64,000 nt of DNA from Hyphomicrobiales bacterium (GCA_027489535.1 JAIXZO010000017.1:62001-126000), one strand, 5' to 3'. Shown: positions 1-9,826, numbered from the stretch's first letter. The notes: generated by a model from the sequence alone, not told the origin. A program made the numbers and translations.

Positions 1-11
1 AAGATGAACCT

Positions 12-653
12 TCAGAGCGCTTCGGTGTACTCGCCCGCGGTCTTGGCGCGGACTTCTTCCTTGGTCACGCCGTCGGCCAGCTCGATCAGCTTCATGCCGC
101 CCTTGCCGTGCTTGTCGATCGAGAACACGGCGAGATCCGTGATCACGAGGTCGACGACGCCCGCGCCGGTCAGCGGCAGGTTGCATTCCTTGAGCAGCTT
201 CGGCTCGTCCTTGGCGGTGTGCTCCATGACGACGACGACGCGCTTGACCCCCGCCACGAGGTCCATGGCGCCGCCCATGCCCTTCACCATCTTGCCCGGG
301 ATCATCCAGTTGGCAAGATCGCCGTTCTGGGCAACCTGCATGGCGCCGAGGATCGAAAGGTCGATGTGGCCGCCGCGGATCATCGCGAACGAGTCGGCCG
401 ACGAGAAATAGCTCGTGGTCGGCAGTTCGGTGATGGTCTGCTTGCCGGCATTGATCAGGTCGGCGTCCTCGTCCCCTTCATAGGGGAAGGGACCCATGCC
501 GAGCATGCCGTTTTCGCTTTGCAGCTGAACGCTCATGCCCTGCGGGATGTAGTTCGACACGAGTGTCGGGATGCCGATGCCGAGATTGACGTAGAAGCCG
601 TCGCGCAGCTCCTTCGCGGCACGGGCGGCCATTTGTTCACGAGTCCAAGCCAT
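12..653 (-). CDS. scoB: 3-oxoacid CoA-transferase subunit B
   Basis: Beta subunit of succinyl-CoA:3-ketoacid CoA-transferase, which moves CoA from succinyl-CoA to acetoacetate so that ketone bodies or PHB-derived acetoacetate can be used. The 213-residue length is normal for the family. The active-site glutamate that forms the CoA thioester is visible as Glu47 in [10 protein letters not shown], and the glycine-rich stretch NLGIGIPT lies at residues 23-30. The ATG at 653 gives the conserved MAWTREQMA start. It follows the A subunit by 15 bp on the same strand, so the two form an operon. The substrate (acetoacetate versus another 3-oxoacid such as 3-oxoadipate) cannot be fixed from sequence, although the subunit pair looks like ScoAB rather than PcaIJ. 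Confidence 0.93.
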   Translation of the reverse strand: MAWTREQMAARAAKELRDGFYVNLGIGIPTLVSNYIPQGMSVQLQSENGMLGMGPFPYEGDEDADLINAGKQTITELPTTSYFSSADSFAMIRGGHIDLSILGAMQVAQNGDLANWMIPGKMVKGMGGAMDLVAGVKRVVVVMEHTAKDEPKLLKECNLPLTGAGVVDLVITDLAVFSIDKHGKGGMKLIELADGVTKEEVRAKTAGEYTEAL

Positions 654-668
654 GGTGGTCTACCTCGT

Positions 669-1373
669 TCAGCCGCGGGGACGCACGGTGCGCTGCTCGA
701 TGCGCTTTTGCGCATTCGGCACATGCACGATGCGTTGGACGAAGACGCCCGGCGTGTGGATGTGGTCGGGATCGATTTCGCCCGGCTTCACGAGATGCTC
801 GACCTCGACGATCGTCACCTTGCCTGCCGTGGCCATCATCGGGTTGAAGTTGCGCGCCGACTTGCGGAACACGAGATTGCCCTCGGTGTCCGCCTTCCAG
901 GCGTGGATCACGGCGATGTCGCCGGTGATGCCGCGTTCCATGACGTATTTCGCGCCGTCGAACTCGCGGATTTCCTTGCCGTCGGCCACGATGGTGCCGA
1001 CGCCGGTCTTGGTGAAGAAGGCGGGGACGCCCGCGCCGCCGGCGCGGATGCGCTCGGCCAGCGTGCCCTGCGGGGTGAACTCGAGTTCGAGTTCGCCGGC
1101 GAGGAACTGCTGCGCGAACATCTTGTTCTCGCCGACGTAGGACGAGATCATCTTCTTGATCTGGCGGGTTTCCAGCAGCGCGCCGAGGCCTACGCCGTCG
1201 ATGCCCGCATTGTTGGAGACGACCGTGAGGTTCTTCACGCCCGACTTGCGGATCCCCTCGATCAGCACCTCCGGAATGCCGCAGAGGCCGAAGCCTCCGG
1301 ACAAGACTGTCATGCCGTCCTTGAGCAGGCCGGCGAGCGCCGTATCGGCGTCGGGATAAACCTTGGTGGTCAC
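669..1373 (-). CDS. scoA: 3-oxoacid CoA-transferase subunit A
   Basis: Alpha subunit of the same CoA-transferase, 234 residues, normal length. The CoA-binding signature GGFGLCGIPE is at residues 26-35, and SNNAG follows around residue 65. The start is GTG at 1373, preceded by an AAAGGA-type ribosome binding site; no nearer ATG fits the conserved MTTKVYPDA start. The gene is first in the scoAB operon. The 130 bp between it and the iron permease gene upstream should hold the operon promoter, but I cannot point to clear boxes. Confidence 0.93.
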   Translation of the reverse strand: MTTKVYPDADTALAGLLKDGMTVLSGGFGLCGIPEVLIEGIRKSGVKNLTVVSNNAGIDGVGLGALLETRQIKKMISSYVGENKMFAQQFLAGELELEFTPQGTLAERIRAGGAGVPAFFTKTGVGTIVADGKEIREFDGAKYVMERGITGDIAVIHAWKADTEGNLVFRKSARNFNPMMATAGKVTIVEVEHLVKPGEIDPDHIHTPGVFVQRIVHVPNAQKRIEQRTVRPRG

Positions 1374-1504
1374 GCTCGTCCTTTCCGAAATGCCCGCAGC
1401 CGGGCGGCTACGCCCGAGTTGCGTCGGGAGTTTGCATGTCCTCGCTTAGCGGGTCCACCCCGTGCCAAGCAAGACCTATCTAAGATATCAGACAAGACGG
1501 GAGG

Positions 1505-3256
1505 TCAGACCTGCGCGGGGCTCGGGCCTTCGCGGGTCCGCGATTCGCGCTGCGCGGCGGCGGCCGCCGCGGCCTCGCCGGAGGCCCGCATCAGCAAGAC
1601 GACGGGGAGCAGACCGGCGAGCACGATCAGCAGGGAGGCGAGCGCGCCGTCCTCGAACACGCCGCGCCCGGCATGGGCGTAGACGGCGGTGGCGAGGGTG
1701 TCGACGTTCAGCGGCCGCAGCAGCAGGGTCGCGGGCAGTTCCTTCATGGCGTCGACGAAGACGAGCAGGGCGGCGGATGCGAGCGCCGGGCTCAGCATGG
1801 GGCGATGGATGTCGAGGATGAGCCGACCCGGGCTGTGGCCGAGCGTGCGGGCCGCGTCGTCGACATGGCGCGAAACCCGCGCATAGCCGTTCTCGACGCC
1901 GCCTATCGCGATGCCGGTGAAGCGGACGGCATAGGCGATGACGACGGCGGCGCCGGTGCCTGTCAGCAGCAATCCGTGCCGGCCGCCGAACAGCGCGTTC
2001 AGGCCCTGCGCGGCGGCATTGTCGATGGCCGCCAAGGGCCAAAGAAGAGCCACCGCGACCACGGTGCCGGGCAGGGCATAGCCGAGGCTTGCGATGCGGG
2101 CAGCCCAGGCCGTGGCGCGACCGGGCACGAGGCGGACCGCCGCGGCGACGGCCGCGCCGAGCGCGACGACGACGAGGGTGGCCGATCCGGCGAAGACGAG
2201 CGTGGCGAGGATCTGGCTCGGCAGGCCGGGATCGATCCGGCCGCCGCGCTTGTAGGCTTCCGCCGCGAGGAACGCCGCGGGGATCACGAAGCCTGCGAGC
2301 GGGGGCAGGCTGCACAGGACCGCGGCGGCCCAACCGCGCAGGCCGTCGAGTTCGACGGGGTCCTGTCGGCGCGCCCGTTTGGCGGAGGTGGCGAAGCTGC
2401 GATCCCCGCGCGAGCGGATTTCCACGACGATGAGCACGGTGACGGCGGTCAGCAGCACCAGCGCGATCACCGCCGCGCCCGGAAGGCTGCCGCGGTTGAG
2501 CCAAGTCGTGTAGACGGCGACCGTCAATGTGCGGACGCCGAGATGATCCGCCGCGCCGATGTCGTTGAGCGTCTCCAGCAGCGCCAGCGACAGCCCGAGC
2601 GCGATGGCCGGCCGTGCCAAGGGCAGGGCGATGCGCCGGAACACGGCCGAGGGGGACGCCCCGAGCGTGCGCGCCGCCTCGATCAGGCTCGCGCTCTGCA
2701 CGGCGAACAGGGCGCGCACCGGCAGGTAGACATAGGGGTAAAGCACGCAGCCGATCAGCAGGATCGCGCCGGGCATCGAGCGGACTTCGGGAAACCAGTA
2801 ATCGGCCTTGCTGCGGAAGCCGAACAGCGCGCGGAAGGCGCTTTGCACCGGGCCGAGCGGCTCCAGCACTTCGACATAGACATAGGCGACGAGGTAGGTC
2901 GGCACCGCCAAGGGCAGCGTGAGTGCGACCGAGAGGATGCCGCGGCCGGGGAAGCGGAAGGCGGTGACGAGCCACGCCGCGCCGACGCCGAGCAGCGTCG
3001 TGACGACGGCGACGCCCGCCAGGAGCACCGTCGTGTCGAACATCGCGTCGGGGAGCACGATGGAGAACACGTGCGAGACGGCGGAGGTGTCGCCCGTGAT
3101 CGCGATCCATGCCAGCGACAACAGCGGCGCGGCGATCATCAAAACGCCGAAAGCCGCGGCCGCCTTGAGGGCGACTACGGCTCGGGACCGACCGTATCGG
3201 CCCGCCGCGGGGGCGGGCCTTTCGACGGCGGAGGGCGGGAAGCGCGCGGGGATCAA
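1505..3256 (-). CDS. Iron(III) ABC transporter permease, fused two-domain (FbpB/SfuB type)
   Basis: Inner-membrane permease of 583 residues in which two MetI-like halves are fused, as in FbpB/SfuB. Each half has its own EAA loop for the ATPase: EAARTLGASPSAVFRRIALP in the first half and a DAARTLGHSPGRLILDIHRP version in the second. About 12 hydrophobic segments are visible. The presumed start is a TTG at 3256 that overlaps the TGA of the binding-protein gene (TTGA), so translation is probably coupled. No ABC ATPase gene lies next to it in this window; the ATPase must be encoded elsewhere or be shared. Iron(III) as substrate is inferred from the partner binding protein; thiamine or phosphonate permeases share this fold. 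Confidence 0.88.
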   Translation of the reverse strand: MIPARFPPSAVERPAPAAGRYGRSRAVVALKAAAAFGVLMIAAPLLSLAWIAITGDTSAVSHVFSIVLPDAMFDTTVLLAGVAVVTTLLGVGAAWLVTAFRFPGRGILSVALTLPLAVPTYLVAYVYVEVLEPLGPVQSAFRALFGFRSKADYWFPEVRSMPGAILLIGCVLYPYVYLPVRALFAVQSASLIEAARTLGASPSAVFRRIALPLARPAIALGLSLALLETLNDIGAADHLGVRTLTVAVYTTWLNRGSLPGAAVIALVLLTAVTVLIVVEIRSRGDRSFATSAKRARRQDPVELDGLRGWAAAVLCSLPPLAGFVIPAAFLAAEAYKRGGRIDPGLPSQILATLVFAGSATLVVVALGAAVAAAVRLVPGRATAWAARIASLGYALPGTVVAVALLWPLAAIDNAAAQGLNALFGGRHGLLLTGTGAAVVIAYAVRFTGIAIGGVENGYARVSRHVDDAARTLGHSPGRLILDIHRPMLSPALASAALLVFVDAMKELPATLLLRPLNVDTLATAVYAHAGRGVFEDGALASLLIVLAGLLPVVLLMRASGEAAAAAAAQRESRTREGPSPAQV

Positions 3257-4266
3257 CGGTCGAAGCCGACCTTGTCCACGAGCACGCTCGCCGCGTTGCG
3301 CTGCGCCGCGACGGCGGTCAGCGGGGTCGCATCGGCATTGATCGGGCCGAACAGCTTGGTGGTGGCGTTCGCGGCGATGCCGGCACGGACCGGATATTCA
3401 TAGTTCAAGTCCGCGAGCAGGTTCTGCGCCGTCTCGCCGACCATGAACTCGATCAGCTTGACGGCGTCGGCCTTGTTCGGGGCGTTCTTGGCCACGGACG
3501 CGCCGGAAATGTTGACGTGCGTGCCGCCGCCGGCGAAGCGTGAGTCGAGCACCTTGACGGCCTGTCCCCAAGCCTTCTGGGCTTCGTCCGTGCCGTTCAG
3601 CATCAGGCCCATATAGTAGGTGTTGGCCACGCCGACGTCGCAGGTGCCGGCGAGGATGTCCTTGGCCACGTCGCGGTCGCCGCCCGAGGGCTTCTTGGCG
3701 AGGTTGGCCTTGACGCCCTTGAGCCACTCTTCGGCCTTCGCCTCGCCGTGCTTGGCGATGTAGCCCGCGATGAGCGACTGGTTGTAGGGGTGCTGGCCCG
3801 AACGGATGCAGACCTTGCCCTTCCACTTCGGGTCGGCGAGTTCCTCGTACGAAATCGAGTCCTGCTTCACGCGCTCCTTGGAGGCGTAGACGACGCGCGA
3901 GCGCAGCGTCGTGGCGAACCAGTTGCCCTTCGCGTCGCGCAGCGACTCGGGGACGGACGCCTTCAGCGCGGCGGAGTCGACGGGCTGGGTGATGCCCATT
4001 TCGGCGGCCTTCACGAGGCGCGCCACGTCGACGAGCACGATGACGTCGGCCGGGGAGCCCGCGCCTTCCGCCTGCACGCGTTCTTCAAGTCCGTCCTTGA
4101 CGAAGACGGTGTTCACCTTCGTACCGGTCGCCTTCGTGAAGGCGTCGAGGACGGGCTTGATCAGCTCGGCCTCGCGGGAGGTATAGACGTTGACCTCGGC
4201 GGCGGACGCCGCGGAGACGAAGGCGCAGGCGGCAAAGGCCGCGCCGAAAACGGTGGAGTGCTTCAT
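3253..4266 (-). CDS. Iron(III) ABC transporter periplasmic binding protein (FbpA/FutA type)
   Basis: Periplasmic solute-binding protein of 337 residues that should capture ferric iron and hand it to the fused permease downstream. A signal peptide is clear (MKHSTVFGAAFAACAFVSAASA, split here into residues 1-22, cleavage before AEV). The start of the mature protein, EVNVYTSREAE, is typical of FbpA/FutA. A tyrosine pair at residues 217-218 (NTYYMG) falls at mature positions 195-196, the positions that bind iron in Neisseria FbpA. The ATG is preceded by a CAGGAGA ribosome binding site. The promoter region carries two TTTAGAA repeats and a perfect TATAAT, consistent with iron control. Confidence 0.92.
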   Translation of the reverse strand: MKHSTVFGAAFAACAFVSAASAAEVNVYTSREAELIKPVLDAFTKATGTKVNTVFVKDGLEERVQAEGAGSPADVIVLVDVARLVKAAEMGITQPVDSAALKASVPESLRDAKGNWFATTLRSRVVYASKERVKQDSISYEELADPKWKGKVCIRSGQHPYNQSLIAGYIAKHGEAKAEEWLKGVKANLAKKPSGGDRDVAKDILAGTCDVGVANTYYMGLMLNGTDEAQKAWGQAVKVLDSRFAGGGTHVNISGASVAKNAPNKADAVKLIEFMVGETAQNLLADLNYEYPVRAGIAANATTKLFGPINADATPLTAVAAQRNAASVLVDKVGFDR

Positions 4267-4393
4267 CGTGATCTCCTGGAACGGAATTCAAGGTTCCGTC
4301 GAGGGTGGTTGCAGCGCGACGTTGCGTTGCGATGGTGATCCTTGAACACTCCGCGCCGGCACGCGTCAATAAAAAAGCAAACGAATTCAATAG

Positions 4394-4426
4394 ATTATAC
4401 CCGTTCTAAACTGGCACCATTCTAAA
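4394..4426 (-). promoter_or_regulatory. Promoter with direct TTTAGAA repeats before the iron-uptake genes
   Basis: On the minus strand a perfect TATAAT lies at 4399-4394. Just upstream are two copies of TTTAGAA, at 4410-4404 and 4426-4420, with 9 bp between them (16 bp start to start); the longer shared unit is CAGTTTAGAA. No good TTGACA-like -35 box exists, and the repeats lie over the -35 region. TTTAGAA is half of the known Irr (iron-control element) inverted repeat of Rhizobiales. Here the halves are direct, so iron control through Irr or a relative is an inference. Confidence 0.55.
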
Positions 4427-4532
4427 CTGAGAACGGAACGCAAAGCCCCGCTTGGGGTTGAGCGGGATCAAGGTGTCGGCGGGCCGTTCGGCTCAAGATG
4501 GTCTCACGGATCCCGCAGGAGGAACACAAGCG

Positions 4533-4928
4533 ATGCAGCTCCCCCACAATTTCAAGCGAATCGTCCTCCATCTTGCGCGGTCGAAGGAGTTTCCCGAGGG
4601 CTCGGCGCGGCACGGCTATGAGCTCGTGGTGCCGCTCACGCAGGACGGTCACATCGACGTCGCCGCGTGGAACGAACGGCGCGACAATTGCCGTGTCCGC
4701 CGCTTCTGGGCGGGAGAACCGGACGCCGTGGGCCGCCTCGTGCACCGCGCGGGCGGCGAGAAGGGCGCGCGCTGGATCTTCGATTATGACCGCGCGACCG
4801 AATTCGACGACGAAGCGGGCTACCGCCTCAGCGACCACGTCTTTGCGCCGGGCGAATATATCTCGATCCGCGACGAGGACGACGAGATGCACACCTTCAA
4901 GGTGATGACGGTCGCCGAAGCCGCTTGA
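4533..4928 (+). CDS. Conserved hypothetical protein, 131 residues
   Basis: I do not recognise this gene. The reading frame is open from 4452, but the ATG at 4533 has a strong AGGAGG ribosome binding site at 4518-4523, so I take that start. The protein is soluble, acidic and without signal peptide or membrane segment. It contains many charged and aromatic residues (HGYELVVPL, RRFWAGEPD, GARWIFDYD) and ends with DEMHTFKVMTVAEA. It diverges from the iron-uptake operon across a 266 bp gap and converges on the CoxL-like gene with one base between the two stop codons. The composition and the ribosome binding site make it a real gene. Its function is unknown. Confidence 0.75.
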   Translation: MQLPHNFKRIVLHLARSKEFPEGSARHGYELVVPLTQDGHIDVAAWNERRDNCRVRRFWAGEPDAVGRLVHRAGGEKGARWIFDYDRATEFDDEAGYRLSDHVFAPGEYISIRDEDDEMHTFKVMTVAEAA

Positions 4929-4929
4929 G

Positions 4930-7290
4930 TCACGGCTTCGCGCTTTTCGCCTCTCGGATCAGCGCCCAGATCTTTTCGGGCGTGGCGGGCATGTCGACAT
5001 GCGTCACGCCGAATTCGGCGAGCGCGTCGACGACGGCGTTCATGATCGAGGGGAGAGAGCCCGCGCATCCGGCCTCGCCGCAGCCCTTGGCGCCGAGGAT
5101 GTTGGTCTTCGTGGGCACGGGGCGGTTCTCGGAGGCGATGAACGGCGCGTCGGTCGCGCGCGGCATGGCGTAGTCCATGAACGAGCCGGTCACGAGCTGA
5201 CCTTCGTCGTCGAAGACCGTCCGTTCCAAGAGCGCCTGCCCGATGCCTTGGATCACGCCGCCGTGAAGCTGGCCTTCCACGAGCAGCGGGTTGATGACGG
5301 TGCCGAAATCATTGACGGCCGTGTAGCGCACCACCGTCGTCGTGCCCGTTTCCGGATCGATCTCGACTTCGGCGACGTGACAGCCGTTCGGGAAAGCCGA
5401 CGGCGCGGATTCATGGATGTGGTCGACGTCCAGCGTCTGCGGCGCATCCGCCGGCAGAGCCAACTCGCCCGCGCTCATCATGCGCGCCAGATCCATGATG
5501 CCGATGCCGCGGTCGGTGCCGACCACGTTGAAGCGGCCGCGCCCGAATTCGATATCGGCCACGCCGGCCTCCAAGGCGTACGAGGCGGCGATGCGGCCGC
5601 GCTCGATCACCTTGTCGCCCGCCTCGGATACCGCCGCGCCGCTCGCCATGATGGATTTCGAGCCGCCGGTGCCGCCGCCCGCGATCAGCTTGTCGCTGTC
5701 GCCCTGGATCAGGCGGACCTTTTCGAACGGCACGCCGAGCTTGTCGACCAGCACCTGCGCGAAGGCCGTCAGATGGCCTTGGCCGAAGTCGAGCGTGCCG
5801 GTGATGATGGTCACCGTGCCGTCCTTCTCGAAGCGGATGCCGCCCATTTCGTTCATCGGCGGGGCGGTGACTTCCAGATATTGCCCGATGCCGCGACCGC
5901 GCAGCTTGCCGCGCTTGCGGCTCTCGGCCTTGCGCGCCTTGAAGCCCTTCCAGTCGGACGCTTCGAGCGCTTGGTCGAGCATGGCGGTGAATTCGCCGGA
6001 ATCGTAGGTCATGCCCGAGGCCGCCTTGTAGGGCAGGCTGTCCGGCGTGATGTGGTTGCGCCGCCGCAGCGCCGCCGGGTCGATCTTCATCTCGCGGGCG
6101 GCGGTGTCGAGCAACCGCTCCATGTAGTAGTTGCCCTCGGGCCGCCCCGCGCCGCGATAGGCGCCCGTCGGCACGGTGTTGGTGAACACGCAGCGGGCGC
6201 GTACGGCGATGAGCGGCGTGCGATACACGCTCGCGATGTTCTTGGCGATGTTGAGCGAGGGCATCATCGGCCCGAACGCGGTCATATAGCCGCCGAGATT
6301 GCCGAAGCCGTCCACGCGCAGCGCGAGGATGCGGCCCTTGGCGTCGAGCGCCAGTTCGGCCTCGACCTCGTGGTCGCGCCCGTGATGGTCGGACATGAAG
6401 CCTTCCGAGCGGCGATCGGTCCACTTCACCGGCTTGCCGAGCGTCTTCGCGGCGTGGAGCAGGGCGACGTATTCCGGGAACACCGAGCCCTTCATGCCGA
6501 ACGAGCCGCCGACATGGCCGGTGAGCACGCGCACCTTGTCCTTCGGCACCTTCAGCACTTCGGCGATGTTGTTGCGCATGCCGAGCGCGCCTTGGCTGCC
6601 CACCTTGAAGGTGAAGCGGCCCGTCTTGCGGTCGTATTCGGCCAAGGCCGCGCGCGGCTCCAGCGCGTTGACCACCACGCGGTTGTTGAGGATGCGCAGC
6701 TTCGTGACATGCGCGGCCTTCGCGAACGCGGCCTCGACCGCCGCGAAATCGCCGTAGCGGTAATCGAGCGCCGTATTGTCGGGCGCGTCGTCATACAGCA
6801 GCGGCGCGCCGGGCTTTACCGCGTCGACCGAGTCGATCACGGCGGGCAGGGTCTCGACGTCGAGCGCCACGGCTTCCGCCGCGTCCTGCGCCTGAACGGC
6901 GGTCTTGGCGACGACGAGTGCCAGCGGATCGCCGACGAAGCGCACCTTGTCGGTCGCGAAAGCCTCGCGGCGCATCCGCCGCATGGGCGAACCGTCGGCA
7001 TTGGTCAGAGGCAGGGCGCTGCCGATCAGGCCGTATTCGGCGAGATCCGCGCCCGTATAGATAGCGACCACGCCCGGCATCGCGCGCGCGGCCTCCGCGT
7101 CGATGCCCTTGATGATGCCGTGAGCGTAAGGGCTGCGGACCACCGAGGCGTGAAGCTCGCCGGCGGTCGAAAGATCATCCGTGTAGCGGCCTTCGCCGCG
7201 CAGCAGCGTGGGATCTTCGGCGCGGGGAACGGGTTGGCCGATGCCGAACTTCGTTACAGCGAGAGAGTCTTCGTCGACGCGAATGTTCAT
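4930..7290 (-). CDS. Molybdenum hydroxylase large subunit, form-II CoxL-like (xanthine dehydrogenase family)
   Basis: Molybdopterin-binding large subunit of the xanthine dehydrogenase / CO dehydrogenase family, 786 residues from the ATG at 7290. An open upstream TTG extension to 7356 lacks the conserved start. The first domain begins with [20 protein letters not shown]. The active-site loop reads AYRGAGR (residues 377-383), which marks form II; form-I CO dehydrogenases have AYRCSFR with the copper-binding cysteine. The catalytic base is Glu739 in KGCGEAG. Such enzymes hydroxylate aldehydes, N-heterocycles or similar carbon centres and need a 2Fe-2S small subunit and an FAD subunit. Neither is encoded nearby, which is unusual. 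The substrate is unknown. A paralogue lies at 17298-19610. Confidence 0.9.
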   Translation of the reverse strand: MNIRVDEDSLAVTKFGIGQPVPRAEDPTLLRGEGRYTDDLSTAGELHASVVRSPYAHGIIKGIDAEAARAMPGVVAIYTGADLAEYGLIGSALPLTNADGSPMRRMRREAFATDKVRFVGDPLALVVAKTAVQAQDAAEAVALDVETLPAVIDSVDAVKPGAPLLYDDAPDNTALDYRYGDFAAVEAAFAKAAHVTKLRILNNRVVVNALEPRAALAEYDRKTGRFTFKVGSQGALGMRNNIAEVLKVPKDKVRVLTGHVGGSFGMKGSVFPEYVALLHAAKTLGKPVKWTDRRSEGFMSDHHGRDHEVEAELALDAKGRILALRVDGFGNLGGYMTAFGPMMPSLNIAKNIASVYRTPLIAVRARCVFTNTVPTGAYRGAGRPEGNYYMERLLDTAAREMKIDPAALRRRNHITPDSLPYKAASGMTYDSGEFTAMLDQALEASDWKGFKARKAESRKRGKLRGRGIGQYLEVTAPPMNEMGGIRFEKDGTVTIITGTLDFGQGHLTAFAQVLVDKLGVPFEKVRLIQGDSDKLIAGGGTGGSKSIMASGAAVSEAGDKVIERGRIAASYALEAGVADIEFGRGRFNVVGTDRGIGIMDLARMMSAGELALPADAPQTLDVDHIHESAPSAFPNGCHVAEVEIDPETGTTTVVRYTAVNDFGTVINPLLVEGQLHGGVIQGIGQALLERTVFDDEGQLVTGSFMDYAMPRATDAPFIASENRPVPTKTNILGAKGCGEAGCAGSLPSIMNAVVDALAEFGVTHVDMPATPEKIWALIREAKSAKP

Positions 7291-7422
7291 GGGCCGTCCG
7301 TCCGCCTGCGCGATGTGTTCGGCGACTATAACTGCCGCTTCCGCGCGTGAAATCAATTCCGCGCATGGGCGTCATGTCCGCACGGGACGGATGTGCGTCG
7401 GGTCGGGACCGCGCGCTTGCCC

Positions 7423-7448
7423 CGTGGACTTGCACCGTGGACTTGCAC
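7423..7448. repeat. Perfect 13-bp tandem duplication
   Basis: CGTGGACTTGCAC occurs at 7423-7435 and again, without a gap, at 7436-7448. It lies in the divergent intergenic region between the CoxL-like gene and wrbA, about 55 bp before the wrbA start. It may be a slippage product or overlap the wrbA promoter; no function can be assigned. Confidence 0.6.
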
Positions 7449-7501
7449 CCCGCACGCCCCTGCCTCACGATCATGCCTTACGTTGCGGAAGGAGTGATCG
7501 C

Positions 7502-8125
7502 ATGACGAAAGTGCTCATCCTCTATTATTCCTCGTGGGGTCATATCGAGACCATGGCCGAAGCCGCCGCCGAGGGCGTCCGGTCGGCGGGTGCCGAAGCG
7601 GTCATAAAGCGCGTGCCCGAGCTGGTGCCGCACGAGGTGGCGGAGCGCTCGCATTACAAGCTCGATCAGCCTGCCCCCGTCGCGACCGTGGCCGAGCTGC
7701 CCGATTATGACGGCATCCTGTTCGGCACGCCGACGCGCTTCGGCAACATGGCGTCGCAGATGAAGAACTTCATCGATCAGACGGGCGCGCATTGGGTGAG
7801 CGGCGCGCTGACAGGCAAGCCGGCGGGCGTGTTCACGTCCACGGGCACGCAGCATGGCGGGCAGGAATCGACGATCCTCACCTTCCACACGGTGCTGCTG
7901 CATCTTGGTTTCGTGCTCGTCGGGCTGCCCTACACGTTCAAGGGGCAGAACGGCGTCGAGGCGGTGATGGGCAATTCGCCCTACGGCGCTTCGACCATCG
8001 CGGGCGGCGACGGTTCGCGCCGACCTTCCGAGGTGGAGTTGGAGGGCGCGCGTTACCAAGGCCGGCATCTCGCGACCATCGCGGCCAAGCTCGCGAGCCC
8101 GGGCGTGGATTACGCGGCGGGCTGA
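7502..8125 (+). CDS. wrbA: NAD(P)H:quinone oxidoreductase, type IV (WrbA)
   Basis: FMN-dependent two-electron quinone reductase, a flavodoxin-like cytoplasmic protein of 207 residues (family about 200). The FMN phosphate loop is [13 protein letters not shown] near residues 8-20, the second flavin contact is [19 protein letters not shown], and [12 protein letters not shown] follows. All are typical of WrbA. The ATG at 7502 has a GGAAGGAG ribosome binding site; the longer open frame from 7208 lacks family similarity. It likely protects against quinone redox cycling. It converges with the ATPase gene with 3 bp between stop codons. Confidence 0.95.
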   Translation: MTKVLILYYSSWGHIETMAEAAAEGVRSAGAEAVIKRVPELVPHEVAERSHYKLDQPAPVATVAELPDYDGILFGTPTRFGNMASQMKNFIDQTGAHWVSGALTGKPAGVFTSTGTQHGGQESTILTFHTVLLHLGFVLVGLPYTFKGQNGVEAVMGNSPYGASTIAGGDGSRRPSEVELEGARYQGRHLATIAAKLASPGVDYAAG

Positions 8126-8128
8126 GGG

Positions 8129-9652
8129 TTACTCGGCCGCGAACAAGTCGCCCGTGCCTGCGTCGGGTACGGCGGGGGACGGCTTTTCCGTGCCCTTGGG
8201 GTCGCCCGGCGCGGTCTCCCACCCGAAATCCGGGACGGCGACGATGCGGTTTGCGGCGAAATCCGTCCGGCAGACGATGAAGTTGCGTTCTTCCATATAG
8301 GCCAGCAAGCGCCGCGCGCGGCCGGGCGAGCGGCTGCCGAAGGTGCGCGCGACTTCGTCGTCGGACGGGCAGGGCGCGCCGTCCAACGCGGCGCGGGCCA
8401 GCAGCAGGAACACGCTTTGAAGGTCTTCGGGCAGGCGCGCCGAATAATCGAGCGCGCGCTCCCAATCCTCGGCGCGCTCCGGCGGCGCGGCGCCGCCCGC
8501 ACGTGCGGCCACGAGGCGACGGCGGAACGCCGGCAGGTCCGGCAGCGGCGGCCCGAGGCGGCGCATGCGGCAGCGCACCTGAAAATCCTGATAGAGAACC
8601 GCGATGGATTGGAACGCCGCCTCCGGCTGCGACACCACCTGCCGCATGATCTCTTCGAGAGAGCGTTCGCGCTCCTCCGGCGTCATCTCTGGGGCTGCTT
8701 CGACCGCGACCGGTTCGGGGCGGGGCTCGGATACCTGCTGCAGCAATTCCGCCATCGAGAGCGGGGCGGGCGCGCGGGGGCGGGGCATGCGGGCCGGCTC
8801 CGCATCGACGCTCAGGATCATGTCCCGCGCGTCCTGCGTCAGCGGCTCGGGCAGCGGCATCAACTTGGGGCTCGAGCCGCGCGTCTCGGTCACCACGCCG
8901 CCGATGCGCACGGGCAAGGGGCGTTTGGACAAGGCTGGGCCGAGCGCCACGAAATGCCCGCGTTCGAGATCGCGGAACATTTCGGACTGCTTGCGGTCCA
9001 TGCCGAGCAGGTCGGCGGCGCGCGCCATGTCGATGTCGAGAAAGGTGCGGCCCATGAAGAAGTTCGAGGCTTCGGCCGCCACGTTTTTCGCGAGCTTCGC
9101 CAAACGCTGCGTGGCGATGACGCCGGCGAGTCCGCGCTTGCGCCCGCGGCACATCAAATTCGTCATAGCGCCGAGCGACACCTTGCGGCTCTCGTCGGAG
9201 ACCTCGCCGGCGGCCATCGGCGCGAACAACTGCGCTTCGTCCACGACGACCAGCATCGGATACCAGTAGTCGCGCTCCACCTCGAACAGCCCGCCGAGAA
9301 AGGCCGCGGCGCTGCGCATCTGCTCTTCCGCGTCGAGCCCTTCGAGATCGAGCACGACGGAGACGCGGTGCTTGCGCACCCGCTCGGCGATGCGGTGCAG
9401 CTCGTTTTCGGAACGTTCGCCTTGGACGATCACGTGGCCGAACTTGTCGGCCAAGGTCACGAAATCGCCTTCGGGGTCGATGATCGCCTGCTGGACCCAC
9501 GGCGCGCTCTGTTCGAGCAGGCGGCGCAGCAGATGCGACTTGCCGGACCCCGAATTGCCCTGCACGAGCAGGCGCGTCGCGAGAAGCTCCTCGAGATCGA
9601 GGGCGGCCGGTGCGCCGCCGGGCGTCGAGCCCATTTCGATGTCGGTCTTCAT
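8129..9652 (-). CDS. HerA/DUF87-type P-loop ATPase
   Basis: ATPase of the HerA-FtsK superfamily, 507 residues from the ATG at 9652. Walker A is GNSGSGKS at residues 32-39 and Walker B ends with VVVDEAQ near residue 141, followed by ATQRLAKLAKNVAAEASNFF, the conserved sensor/arginine-finger stretch of these ATPases. The second half is proline-rich and then helical (about residues 290-500), probably a partner-binding or winged-helix region, and the end, GDLFAAE, is acidic. HerA proteins work with the NurA nuclease in archaea, but no nuclease gene is adjacent here. The role (DNA translocation, membrane partner or phage defence) is open. The frame stays open to 10543, but the extension is the shadow of the transporter gene. 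Confidence 0.8.
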   Translation of the reverse strand: MKTDIEMGSTPGGAPAALDLEELLATRLLVQGNSGSGKSHLLRRLLEQSAPWVQQAIIDPEGDFVTLADKFGHVIVQGERSENELHRIAERVRKHRVSVVLDLEGLDAEEQMRSAAAFLGGLFEVERDYWYPMLVVVDEAQLFAPMAAGEVSDESRKVSLGAMTNLMCRGRKRGLAGVIATQRLAKLAKNVAAEASNFFMGRTFLDIDMARAADLLGMDRKQSEMFRDLERGHFVALGPALSKRPLPVRIGGVVTETRGSSPKLMPLPEPLTQDARDMILSVDAEPARMPRPRAPAPLSMAELLQQVSEPRPEPVAVEAAPEMTPEERERSLEEIMRQVVSQPEAAFQSIAVLYQDFQVRCRMRRLGPPLPDLPAFRRRLVAARAGGAAPPERAEDWERALDYSARLPEDLQSVFLLLARAALDGAPCPSDDEVARTFGSRSPGRARRLLAYMEERNFIVCRTDFAANRIVAVPDFGWETAPGDPKGTEKPSPAVPDAGTGDLFAAE

Positions 9653-9826
9653 GAGGACGCTCGGAACTCCGTCGGCCGCGACCGGACCGGGGTCCGTGAC
9701 TAGCACGCCCCGCCCCGGAACGGGCCGGCGGGGTTTCGCAATCCGTCCGCAATCCACAACTTGCGGCGGAACCGGCGACGGGGCATTGAGCGCGGGCCGC
9801 GTTCTCCGTCGGCGCGGAAATTCCCG

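Noticed and set aside
1505-1640. GC-rich alanine run at the end of the permease as a repeat element
   Set aside because: It codes for the C-terminal GEAAAAAAAQ stretch of the permease; ordinary low-complexity coding.
4930-7290. Aerobic CO dehydrogenase (form I)
   Set aside because: The diagnostic AYRCSFR loop is absent (AYRGAGR here), and coxS, coxM and accessory genes are not present.
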